Counted from the stretch's first letter, positions 1 to 5,382 are shown. The stretch is 8,434 nt of DNA from Clostridia bacterium (GCA_017452215.1 JAFTMU010000338.1:1-8434); one strand, 5' to 3'. The notes: generated by a model not told the origin, from the sequence alone. Program-made: numbers and translations.

Positions 1-1
1 C

Positions 2-808
2 AACGTGGTCACGGGGGAGATTTTAGAGGCATTATCCGCCACCAAAACCGCCGTGACGGGTGATTATACACGGAACGACGACGTCACCTACGTCATCAGT
101 GCCGTCAACTCGGGTGCCGCTCCCCTCACGGGCGTGAGTGTGAGTGATGATCTTGGCGGATACGCCTATGGCGCAGAGACGCTTTATCCCTTGACGTACG
201 TTGAAAATTCGGCGCATCTTTATATTAACGGGGTGCTTCAAGCGCCTCCCGCAGTCACCCAGGGTCCTCCCTTGGTGTTCAGCGGTATTACCATTCCCGC
301 AAACGGGAACATGATCCTGATCTATGAGGCAGAGGTCAACCAATTTGCCCCCTTGGGCAGTGAGGACAGCATAGTAAATACCGCCACCGTAACGGCGGCA
401 GGCATTCCCGCTCCCATTCTCGCCTCCGAGACCGTGACCCCCGAGGCAGAGCCCAATTTGACCATCAGTAAGTCCATTGAGCCTGCTACGGTCACCGAAA
501 ACGGCAATTTGACCTACCGTTTCATCATCCAAAATCACGGTAACACTGCCGCAGGAGTGGATGCAAACGTGGTCCTTTCCGACACCTTTGATCCGATCCT
601 CTACGCTCTGAACGTCACCTTTAACGGCAGCACGTGGACGGAAGGGGTCAATTACAATTATATTCAGGCAGATGGTACCTTTACCACTCTACCCGGGCAA
701 ATTACTGTTCCTGCGGCAACCTACACACAGGATGCAGAAACAGGAACCTGGGTCATCACGCCCGGGGTCAGCACCCTGGTAGTCGGCGGCACCATTCAAG
801 CGGTGTAA
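2..808 (+). CDS. DUF11-repeat secreted/surface protein, 5'-partial
   Basis: The frame is open from base 2, so the N-terminus is outside the window; the GTG at 5 is simply an in-frame Val and not a convincing start. Numbering from that Val, two DUF11-like (TIGR01451-type, Ig-fold) units are visible. One covers about residues 9-130, with the typical run Thr-Lys-Thr...Asp-Val-Thr-Tyr...Asn-Ser-Gly. The second starts at about residue 150, with LTISKSI, then LTYRFIIQNHGN and LSDTF. Such domains are known from secreted and cell-surface proteins of Gram-positive bacteria and probably act as stalk or adhesive modules. There is no LPXTG motif, no C-terminal hydrophobic helix and no basic tail; the protein ends GGTIQAV. 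It is therefore either released, held non-covalently, or anchored by something upstream. From memory, related Clostridia proteins begin only a few dozen residues before this point, but that cannot be checked here. A terminator follows 10 bases after the stop. Confidence 0.85.
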   Translation, partial: NVVTGEILEALSATKTAVTGDYTRNDDVTYVISAVNSGAAPLTGVSVSDDLGGYAYGAETLYPLTYVENSAHLYINGVLQAPPAVTQGPPLVFSGITIPANGNMILIYEAEVNQFAPLGSEDSIVNTATVTAAGIPAPILASETVTPEAEPNLTISKSIEPATVTENGNLTYRFIIQNHGNTAAGVDANVVLSDTFDPILYALNVTFNGSTWTEGVNYNYIQADGTFTTLPGQITVPAATYTQDAETGTWVITPGVSTLVVGGTIQAV

Positions 809-818
809 AATGCAAAAG

Positions 819-846
819 CAAAAAGCAGGCAAACGCCTGCTTTTTG
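819..846 (+). terminator. Hairpin terminator of the DUF11 gene (repeat copy 1)
   Basis: A perfect 12-bp stem (CAAAAAGCAGGC / GCCTGCTTTTTG) with loop AAAC starts 10 bases after the stop codon. The A-run/T-run symmetry would let it work in both directions. The same hairpin occurs at 1139-1168 and 1317-1346, with only the loop or flanks changed, so it is also a local repeat. Confidence 0.8.
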
Positions 847-867
847 TGTACGTTAACGTTTTTTCTC
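820..867 (+). repeat. 48-bp hairpin + ACGTTAACGT module, direct repeat copy 1
   Basis: The unit is the terminator hairpin followed by the perfect palindrome ACGTTAACGT (850-859) and a TTTTTTCTC tract. It recurs in the same orientation at 1141-1188. From the right arm of the hairpin onward (835-867 against 1156-1188) the two 33-base copies differ at one position only. The two copies flank the palindrome array at 936-1118. Confidence 0.85.
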
Positions 868-935
868 ACTTACTTTCATTGCACCGTTGCACTTCGAGAA
901 CATCGTCTCAAACATTGATAAATAGATAAATAAAT

Positions 936-1118
936 CAAGGCGGAGCCTTGTATATCATCCGCAACTTGTTGCGGTATATCATCAGCCCGCAGGGGTGGAT
1001 ATCATCAAACCGCAGGGAAATACACGCCGGTGCGTGATGAGATGCAAGGGCGGCAAGCCGCCCTTGATGATATACGCCGCACTTCGTGCGTCAATGATAT
1101 GCCAAGCCTGCGGCTTGG
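936..1118. repeat. Array of small palindromes with mirrored TATATCATC linkers
   Basis: Short GC-rich hairpins are separated by a 9-base AT-rich linker. Clear hairpins are 936-950 (CAAGGC-gga-GCCTTG), 960-973 (CGCAAC-tt-GTTGCG), 1023-1036 (CACGC-cggt-GCGTG), 1045-1066 (10-bp stem CAAGGGCGGC, loop AA), 1078-1090 (CGCAC-ttc-GTGCG) and 1102-1118 (CCAAGCC-tgc-GGCTTGG). A decayed one lies at 986-994. Linkers in the left half read TATATCATC (951-959, 975-983) or GATATCATC (998-1006). In the right half they read as the reverse complement: GATGAGATG (1036-1044), GATGATATA (1066-1074) and AATGATATG (1093-1101). The whole element is thus itself an interrupted inverted repeat. Stem sequences differ between units while the linker is kept, the reverse of CRISPR organisation. 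No coding potential is convincing. Function unknown. Confidence 0.85.
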
Positions 1119-1151
1119 ATCCACCATCCCCCACCAACACAAAAAGCAGGC
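1119..1151 (+). repeat. Inverted copy of the tRNA-Tyr 3' end and its terminator arm (copy A)
   Basis: These 33 bases are identical to the minus strand at 1366-1334. That stretch is the 3' half of the tRNA-Tyr T-stem, the 3' acceptor strand ATCCCCC, the discriminator and CCA, and the first arm of the downstream terminator. The copy therefore points in the opposite direction to the real tRNA. It abuts the last palindrome of the array (ends 1118) exactly. Confidence 0.85.
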
Positions 1152-1168
1152 GCTTGCCTGCTTTTTGT
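1139..1168. terminator. Hairpin terminator-like repeat, copy 2
   Basis: A 13-bp stem (ACAAAAAGCAGGC / GCCTGCTTTTTGT) with loop GCTT. It is the same hairpin as at 819-846 but has no gene immediately upstream on either strand, so it is more likely a repeat copy than the terminator of a known transcript. It may still stop readthrough from either side. Confidence 0.65.
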
Positions 1169-1188
1169 TTACGTTAACGTTTTTTCTC
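1141..1188 (+). repeat. 48-bp hairpin + ACGTTAACGT module, direct repeat copy 2
   Basis: Second copy of the module at 820-867, with its ACGTTAACGT palindrome at 1171-1180 and the same TTTTTTCTC end. Only the hairpin loop (GCTT against AAAC) and one base after the stem differ. Confidence 0.85.
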
Positions 1189-1229
1189 GCTCCTTGCCAA
1201 AGTGCGAACACAGCGGAAGTCCTCGCCCT

Positions 1230-1256
1230 ATTCAACAGTCCACCGGACTGTTGAAT
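1230..1256. repeat. Perfect 12-bp palindrome in the gene-free stretch
   Basis: ATTCAACAGTCC-acc-GGACTGTTGAAT is a perfect 12-bp inverted repeat with a 3-base loop. There is no T-run on either side, so it does not look like an intrinsic terminator. Its bases 1189-1285 neighbourhood holds no recognisable gene. Function unknown; a dispersed-repeat component is possible. Confidence 0.75.
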
Positions 1257-1285
1257 GCCCGGCATACGCCATGGGCACGGGCTTT

Positions 1286-1329
1286 CCGAATCCACCGTTC
1301 AATATCCCCCACCAACACAAAAAGCAGGC
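1286..1329 (+). repeat. Inverted copy of the tRNA-Tyr 3' end (copy B), interrupted by 7 bases
   Basis: CCGAATCCACC (1286-1296), then the insertion GTTCAAT (1297-1303), then 26 bases (1304-1329) that are the exact reverse complement of 1334-1359. Without the insertion it would match the tRNA-Tyr 3' end and terminator arm over 37 bases. Together with the real tRNA 3' end it forms a near head-to-head palindrome centred on the GTTT loop at 1330-1333. Confidence 0.85.
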
Positions 1330-1346
1330 GTTTGCCTGCTTTTTGT
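1317..1346 (-). terminator. Terminator of the tRNA-Thr/tRNA-Tyr operon (repeat copy 3)
   Basis: Immediately after the encoded CCA of tRNA-Tyr, the minus strand reads ACACAAAAAGCAGGC, loop AAAC, then GCCTGCTTTTTGTGT, a hairpin ending in a T5 tract. The pairing continues past the T-run into the reverse complement of the tRNA's own 3' end, for 26 bp in total (1304-1329 with 1334-1359). A full-length readthrough RNA could therefore pair with the tRNA acceptor strand. Confidence 0.8.
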
Positions 1347-1348
1347 GT

Positions 1349-1433
1349 TGGTGGGGGATGGTGGATTCGGACCACCGAAGTCAGTGACAACAGATTTACA
1401 GTCTGCCCCCTTTGGCCGCTCGGGAAATCCCCC
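1349..1433 (-). tRNA. tRNA-Tyr (anticodon GTA)
   Basis: An 85-base class II tRNA read on the minus strand. The acceptor stem GGGGGAT (1433-1427) pairs with ATCCCCC (1359-1353), followed by discriminator A (1352) and an encoded CCA (1351-1349). The anticodon arm GCAGA-CTGTAAA-TCTGT places anticodon GTA at 1399-1397. A long variable arm (about TTGTCACTGACTTC) and a standard T-arm ending GGTGG-TCCGAAT-CCACC complete it. It is co-transcribed after tRNA-Thr, 29 bases downstream. Two partial inverted copies of its 3' end lie just beyond it (1119-1151, 1286-1329). Confidence 0.96.
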
Positions 1434-1440
1434 ATATAAA

Positions 1441-1459
1441 GGTTCACTGCGTGTGAACC
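1441..1459. repeat. Small hairpin between the two tRNA genes
   Basis: GGTTCAC-tgcgt-GTGAACC is a 7-bp stem in the 29-base tRNA spacer. It may help fold or process the dicistronic tRNA precursor. No T-run follows, so it is not a terminator. Confidence 0.5.
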
Positions 1460-1462
1460 CAT

Positions 1463-1537
1463 TGGAGCTGGTGATCGGAGTCGAACCAACAACCTGCTGA
1501 TTACAAATCAGCTGCTCTGCCATTGAGCCACACCAGC
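1463..1537 (-). tRNA. tRNA-Thr (anticodon TGT)
   Basis: A 75-base tRNA on the minus strand. The acceptor stem GCTGGTG (1537-1531) pairs with CACCAGC (1473-1467), with discriminator T and an encoded CCA (1465-1463). The anticodon arm GCTGA-TTTGTAA-TCAGC gives anticodon TGT at 1505-1503, and the T-arm contains GTTCGACTC. It is the first gene of the tRNA pair, about 36 bases after the predicted transcription start. Confidence 0.96.
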
Positions 1538-1579
1538 GAATTGTTCGTTGGCGAACCTGTTCGCTTTCGCAACGATGGT

Positions 1580-1608
1580 ATTATATCATGCCAAAATCGT
1601 TTTGTCAA
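1580..1608 (-). promoter_or_regulatory. Consensus sigma-A promoter of the tRNA operon
   Basis: On the minus strand, TTGACA (1608-1603) and TATAAT (1585-1580) are separated by exactly 17 bases, a perfect match to the housekeeping consensus. The predicted start is near 1573. A small leader hairpin GTTCG-ttgg-CGAAC (1543-1556) lies just before tRNA-Thr. A promoter this strong fits stable-RNA genes. Confidence 0.9.
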
Positions 1609-1652
1609 GCCCTTTTTTCTAAAAAAACAAAATTTTTTCAAAACTTTTGAAA

Positions 1653-1684
1653 CGGGGCGGTTTTTCGCTTTTTCTTCCGCCCCG
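1653..1684 (-). terminator. Terminator of the nitrilase/MBL operon
   Basis: On the minus strand, CGGGGCGG (1684-1677) pairs with CCGCCCCG (1660-1653) across a 16-base A-rich loop. The stem is followed by TTTCAAAAGTTTTG and a longer T-rich run to about 1620. It lies 9 bases after the MBL stop codon. The loop is unusually long for an intrinsic terminator. Confidence 0.65.
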
Positions 1685-1692
1685 CCATTCGA

Positions 1693-2559
1693 TTACATAA
1701 GCTCCCGCTTAATCAGACCGATCATAATATTGGTGTTAAGCGTCATGGCGTCAAGGGGATAGATCTCGGTGACGTAGCCGTGATAAAATTTATTTTTGAA
1801 ATAAGCAAAGGCGTCCTCGTCGCTCCCGCCGTCCCGAAGGATTGCAAGGATCTCCTCTGCGGTCTCTCGGGCACTCCTTTTTCCGTTTTGCAGATACCGT
1901 TTTGCATCTTCCCCCTCCAAAATCCCGAAATGGGGGACAAGAATGCGGTCGATCCCCATGTCCATGGCTCGTTCGATAGACTCCATGGCGATCTCATAAC
2001 CTACGAGATAGGAGGGCACCACCACGCCGTCGCCTGCCCAGACGCCAAGCGTTTCGGTACCAAGCAGCAGCTTGTTTTCCCGCAGGTAGAAGCCTACGGA
2101 GCATTTGGTGTGTCCCGGGAGGGAGACCACCGAAAAGGTCATGTCCCCCGCTGCCACTGTATCACCGTCCTGCACGGGCAGATCCACGCAAAGGGAATCG
2201 ATCAGATCCTCGTATTGGGTGATGCCGTGGGACAGGGCACACTTTTGGTCAAGCTCCCGCATGACTGCTCTTGCGGTGGGCTTTGCGAAAATTTTAGCGG
2301 CATACTCCCCTGCCACGATCTTGGCGCACGGATAGCGCTTTTTGACGTATGCAGAGCCCAGCGCATGGTCGTAATGGGAGTGGGTCAAAAAGATAAAATC
2401 CAAGGGGCGCTCTCCCAAAGCACGCTTGATATTGTCCGCCACCGCATATCCCGTAAAGGCAAAGCCGGTGTCGTAAAGGATCGAGGTGGTACCGTCATCA
2501 ATCAGGAAAGCACTGTCCCCGGGGACGGCTCTGACGTCATGGATCTTAATATTTTTCAT
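1693..2559 (-). CDS. MBL-fold metallo-hydrolase
   Basis: A 288-residue cytoplasmic protein of the metallo-beta-lactamase superfamily, with no signal peptide. The signature THSHYDH is at residues 59-65, giving metal ligands His60, His62, Asp64 and His65. Further ligands are His150 (SLPGHT) and probably His210 (VPHFG). At the position where most relatives have Gly-Asp (the metal-bridging Asp) this protein reads LLLGTETLG (165-172), so the bridging residue is either shifted to Glu169 or absent. Family members hydrolyse esters, thioesters, lactones or amides; the substrate cannot be told here. The C-terminal third (about 215-288) is helical and includes a stretch rich in acidic and aromatic residues. 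The gene lies 38 bases after the nitrilase-family gene and probably shares its promoter. Its own ribosome site is weak (GAAAG, 6 bases before ATG). A lipase/hydrolase role is possible; I would not go beyond superfamily. Confidence 0.88.
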   Translation of the reverse strand: MKNIKIHDVRAVPGDSAFLIDDGTTSILYDTGFAFTGYAVADNIKRALGERPLDFIFLTHSHYDHALGSAYVKKRYPCAKIVAGEYAAKIFAKPTARAVMRELDQKCALSHGITQYEDLIDSLCVDLPVQDGDTVAAGDMTFSVVSLPGHTKCSVGFYLRENKLLLGTETLGVWAGDGVVVPSYLVGYEIAMESIERAMDMGIDRILVPHFGILEGEDAKRYLQNGKRSARETAEEILAILRDGGSDEDAFAYFKNKFYHGYVTEIYPLDAMTLNTNIMIGLIKRELM

Positions 2560-2597
2560 AACATTCTTTCTTTTATAAGTGTCGGATGATCGGTCAA

Positions 2598-3401
2598 TTA
2601 TTTTTCAAACGCCTCAGGACAAAGTCCCGCATTGATGAAATCATCATTGCGCACCATGCCGCCGCCAAAGCCTGCCGTACGCATATATTTCTCCTTGGGA
2701 TCAATGCCTACGGTGATACTGCCCACGTCCTTGCCCAGATTTTTCAGGATCTGTCCGTCCGGAGCGACGATCATGGAGTTTCCTCCCCGCCCCTCATCGT
2801 TCATGGAGTAGGAGGCTCTTGCCACAAAGGCATTGCAACGGAAGGCGGTCAGCTTTGCCTGCGCCAGGATAATATCCGTTCGCTCTCCTCTTTGGTATCC
2901 CGGAATCAGAACGATATCCGGCTTTTGGCTTGCGATGTATTCGATCTGCTCGTTGAAATAGACGTCGTAGCAGGTCATAAATGCAAAGCGGATCCCGTCA
3001 AGGTCGCAAACGCAGGCGCCACTTCCCCTTTCCACACCAAGCATGACCTCAGAGGGGGGCAGGTGGATCTTATCGTAAACGAATGCCACCTCTCCCTTTT
3101 TATCAAACAGATAAGTGCTGTTTTTGATTTTCCCCTCTCTCTCCTCCAGAACGTTGAGGGCTGTGTAGATCCCTCTCTCCTTGGCAAGGCGGGAGAAGGT
3201 CTTTTTCATCTCCTTGGCACGGGGCAGAGCACGCAACTCCCTTTCCTTATCCGAAAGTCCCCCTGCATTGGAGTATTCGGGCAGAAGGATCAAGGAAGAA
3301 TCCTTTGCCGCTTTTGCTTCATTTTCCAAAAACGCTGCGATCTTGGCATCGGGCTCCTCGCCTGCAAAGTACGGCGGTTGTATGACAGTGATATTGAACA
3401 T
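2598..3401 (-). CDS. Carbon-nitrogen hydrolase (nitrilase superfamily)
   Basis: The 267-residue length is typical of the superfamily, which cleaves non-peptide C-N bonds (amides, nitriles, N-carbamoyl groups) with a Glu-Lys-Cys triad. All three residues are visible: Glu42 in LLPEYSN, Lys111 in YDKIHL and Cys144 in MTCYDVYF. The Tyr145-Asp146 after the Cys matches the C-Y-D pattern common in aliphatic amidases and omega-amidase/carbamoylase-like branches. The classic nitrilase C-W-E is absent, so an amidase is more likely than a true nitrilase. There is no signal peptide. The start is well supported by GGAGG (3415-3411) 9 bases before the ATG and a promoter just upstream. It is the first gene of a two-gene unit with the MBL hydrolase, suggesting two successive or alternative hydrolytic steps on a related substrate (inference). 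The exact substrate is unknown. Confidence 0.92.
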   Translation of the reverse strand: MFNITVIQPPYFAGEEPDAKIAAFLENEAKAAKDSSLILLPEYSNAGGLSDKERELRALPRAKEMKKTFSRLAKERGIYTALNVLEEREGKIKNSTYLFDKKGEVAFVYDKIHLPPSEVMLGVERGSGACVCDLDGIRFAFMTCYDVYFNEQIEYIASQKPDIVLIPGYQRGERTDIILAQAKLTAFRCNAFVARASYSMNDEGRGGNSMIVAPDGQILKNLGKDVGSITVGIDPKEKYMRTAGFGGGMVRNDDFINAGLCPEAFEK

Positions 3402-3429
3402 TTTGGTTTTCCTCCATTTCTGTGCGGTT

Positions 3430-3458
3430 ATTATATCACAAAAAGAATTGGTCGTAAA
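3430..3458 (-). promoter_or_regulatory. Sigma-A promoter of the nitrilase/MBL operon
   Basis: Minus strand: TTTACG (3458-3453), 17 bases, then TATAAT (3435-3430). The -35 box matches the consensus at 4 of 6 positions and the -10 is perfect. It sits 28 bases ahead of the ATG, in the 80-base gap after the DUF4097 gene. No convincing terminator lies in that gap, so readthrough from the upstream operon is also possible. Confidence 0.75.
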
Positions 3459-3481
3459 GAGCTTTTGGGAGATTTTCTCTC

Positions 3482-4450
3482 CTATTTTTTGATACTGATA
3501 TCAATATTCCCCGTGGAGGTATGGATCTCGCATTTTCCGCTCCCCGGGGCGGAGGTGGGAACGTTGATACGTCCTGTGGAAGTGTGAGCGGCGAAAATCT
3601 TATCGGAAAGCAGATTGCCCCAAACGCTTCCCGTGGAGGTGCTGACGTAGATGCTTGCGGCATCGCAGCCGTCAAATTCCACCCCGCCTGTATCTCTCTC
3701 AACGGAAAGTGAATCACTTGCGATCACGTCCCGCAAAAAGATATATCCCGTGCTCCCCCCCGAGGAAAAGCGCTCACACGTTACGCCCGAGAGAAACGTG
3801 CTTCCCGTGCTGACGTCGATTTTGACATCTCCCGAGCAAGAAACCTGCGAGGCATCAATACGCCCCGTGGTGGCGGAAAGCTCCAGCGTCCCCGCATCTA
3901 TCCCCTCCACACGGATATTGCCCGTGGCAGTCTTGATCCTCACCTCATGGGAGGCGGAGGCAAAGCAGCTGACGTCTCCCGTATCGTTGGAGATCTCGAT
4001 GCTCTCGAATTGGAGCTCCTTGGGCACCGTGACGTCGCCCGTATTCGACTTGACCGAGAGGGCACGGTACTCCCCCTTTGGAATATATACCGTGATCTTG
4101 GCGGTATCAAAATTGATGCCGATATGCTCGTACCATTGTCTCGTATCAACCACCTCGACAGTAAGCGCTCCACTCTTTACGGTGACCGAATGTCGGACGT
4201 TTTTCTGCTCGTAGCAGACCACACGGGTCTCGTTTCCATCGGTAGGCAGAAAGGACACGTCGGCGGTTTTTGTGAGCACTAAAATATCCCGATAGGCTCC
4301 CTCCGTCGAATGCTCGTTGGTCTCATATTTGACCGTGGACAGCCTTCTGAAATCCCAATTCAGCATTGCCATGACACCTCCAAAAATAATACTGCCGATC
4401 AATATCAGAGCAGCGGCTGCGATCAGCCATGCTTTTGTTTTCTTACTCAT
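3482..4450 (-). CDS. DUF4097-family single-pass protein with beta-solenoid repeats
   Basis: 322 residues. A basic N-terminus (MSKKTK) and one hydrophobic helix (about 8-29) act as signal anchor; the rest should be outside the membrane. From residue 137 to 314 there are ten Thr-Gly turn motifs of the type S/T-x-T-G-D/N/R/S (137, 157, 176, 195, 215, 234, 254, 273, 292, 313) spaced 19-21 residues. This is the pattern of a regular right-handed beta-solenoid, as in DUF4097/DUF2807 adhesin-like domains. Ligand and role are not established for the family; an envelope sensor or surface role is the usual suggestion. It is the third gene of the padR operon, and its ATG overlaps the DUF1700 stop by 4 bases (ATGA), implying translational coupling. 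The stop TAG follows the repeats directly, with no anchor. Confidence 0.9.
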   Translation of the reverse strand: MSKKTKAWLIAAAALILIGSIIFGGVMAMLNWDFRRLSTVKYETNEHSTEGAYRDILVLTKTADVSFLPTDGNETRVVCYEQKNVRHSVTVKSGALTVEVVDTRQWYEHIGINFDTAKITVYIPKGEYRALSVKSNTGDVTVPKELQFESIEISNDTGDVSCFASASHEVRIKTATGNIRVEGIDAGTLELSATTGRIDASQVSCSGDVKIDVSTGSTFLSGVTCERFSSGGSTGYIFLRDVIASDSLSVERDTGGVEFDGCDAASIYVSTSTGSVWGNLLSDKIFAAHTSTGRINVPTSAPGSGKCEIHTSTGNIDISIKK

Positions 4451-5049
4451 TCCTCTTTCCCCCTTCCCACAAAACGGTTTTGAATGCCCGAAGCGATCCC
4501 CTTACAAAGCCGGACCGAGGCTTTTGTTGCCCCCTTGCCGGCAAAAAACAGAAGCACGGATAAGCCTGCCACTGCAATTCCTGCGCCAAGAAGCGCCAAG
4601 CCTACGGCGCCTCCGCCCTCGATGATGCTCCCCACTGCCATAACGACACTGCACGGAGCGCAGGCAACAAGGGCAACAAAGACCGCCCAAAGGGACAGGA
4701 TCAACGACCACAGAACGATCACCAGCGCCAAAGCCACCACAAGGGCGGCAATCAACAGGGAAAGCCATATGGGAGAGCCCAGTGCCAAAAGCAGGATCTC
4801 CCACGCACGCAGGCACTTTTTCGGTCTCCCGCTCTTGTCCTTTTGCAGAACAAAGGGGTATTCCGCCAGGATCTGCGCTGCGATCCGATCCGCCGATCCG
4901 ATGGCGGCAACGGCGGCGCTCTCCGAAAGCCCCTCCTCCATGCGGTCGTCGATCATCTCGCCGTAAAAGCCTACACGCTCCTCAATTTCCTGCCGTGGCA
5001 GCCCCGAGAGTCCCCGACGAAGCCGTACCGTAAATTCCTGTTTTGTCAT
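4447..5049 (-). CDS. DUF1700 family membrane protein with HAAS domain
   Basis: 200 residues. The N-terminal 66 residues are the HAAS/DUF1700 helical domain: TKQEFTVRLRRGL, LPRQEIEE, a Phe-Tyr-x-Glu helix (28-31), then EEGLSE and the IGSADRIAAQI helix. The remainder has hydrophobic helices at about 83-117 (two closely packed), 118-142 and 146-170, and a basic C-terminal tail (RFVGRGKEE). In Firmicutes this family is almost always encoded between a PadR regulator and a DUF4097 protein, as here. It is thought to be a membrane partner in an envelope-related signalling unit, but no reaction is known. Both ends overlap neighbours by ATGA (5046-5049 with padR, 4447-4450 with DUF4097). AAGGAGG (5066-5060) lies inside the end of padR, 10 bases ahead of the ATG. 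Confidence 0.9.
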   Translation of the reverse strand: MTKQEFTVRLRRGLSGLPRQEIEERVGFYGEMIDDRMEEGLSESAAVAAIGSADRIAAQILAEYPFVLQKDKSGRPKKCLRAWEILLLALGSPIWLSLLIAALVVALALVIVLWSLILSLWAVFVALVACAPCSVVMAVGSIIEGGGAVGLALLGAGIAVAGLSVLLFFAGKGATKASVRLCKGIASGIQNRFVGRGKEE

Positions 5050-5363
5050 TTGCTCCTATCCTCCTTTGTTACAAACCGATAGATTGCCATCACCTCACGC
5101 CACTCGTCCTTGAAATCCGCAATGCGACCAAGCCCCGCCTTGGTGATGGAATAGTATTTTCGAAGTCTGCCGTCATACTCGGAGGTCTTTACCGTCAGCA
5201 TCTTGGCAAGCTCCAGGCGTTTTAAGATCGTATACAGAGTCGACTCCGACATCTCGATATAGGGCTTCATGTCCTTGATGATCTTGTAGCCGTAGGACGG
5301 CTCGTCCTTGATGGCAGCCAAAACGCACACATCCAAAAGCCCTCGCTTTAATTGAATATCCAT
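5046..5363 (-). CDS. PadR-family transcriptional regulator
   Basis: 105 residues, the size of the short PadR subfamily that represses transporter or envelope operons and dimerises through its C-terminal helix. The family signature is clear: Gly8-Leu-Leu, YGYKIIK (24-30), the recognition region SESTLYTILKRLE (39-51), and the wing SEYDGRLRKYYSITKAG (61-77). The C-terminal helix with FKDEW (84-88) would form the dimer interface. The ATG follows GGAGGA at a normal distance. It is the first gene of the padR-DUF1700-DUF4097 operon and overlaps the second by 4 bases. Autorepression is likely: a dyad AATAC-N13-GTATT covers the -10 box just upstream. The inducer is unknown. Confidence 0.95.
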   Translation of the reverse strand: MDIQLKRGLLDVCVLAAIKDEPSYGYKIIKDMKPYIEMSESTLYTILKRLELAKMLTVKTSEYDGRLRKYYSITKAGLGRIADFKDEWREVMAIYRFVTKEDRSK

Positions 5364-5382
5364 GCGATACTCCTCCTTACGT

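Noticed and set aside
936..1118. CRISPR array
   Set aside because: The constant element is a 9-base linker and the variable parts are self-complementary hairpins of 13-22 bases. CRISPR repeats are longer and constant, their spacers are not palindromic, and no cas gene is present.
1005..1295. Reading frames of 60-96 residues on both strands across 995-1523
   Set aside because: They are made of hairpin repeats and tRNA sequence (for example the tRNA-Tyr T-arm read as protein) and have no ribosome sites or family resemblance.
1780..2589. 269-residue plus-strand reading frame
   Set aside because: Antisense to the MBL hydrolase gene and without domain, ribosome site or promoter.
3459..3481. Terminator directly after the DUF4097 gene
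   Set aside because: Only a 5-bp stem (GGAGA / TCTCC) without a T-run is present; not strong enough to call.
2586..3587. 333-residue plus-strand reading frame
   Set aside because: It lies antisense to the nitrilase-family gene, whose catalytic triad, ribosome site and promoter are clear; the plus frame has no recognisable domain.
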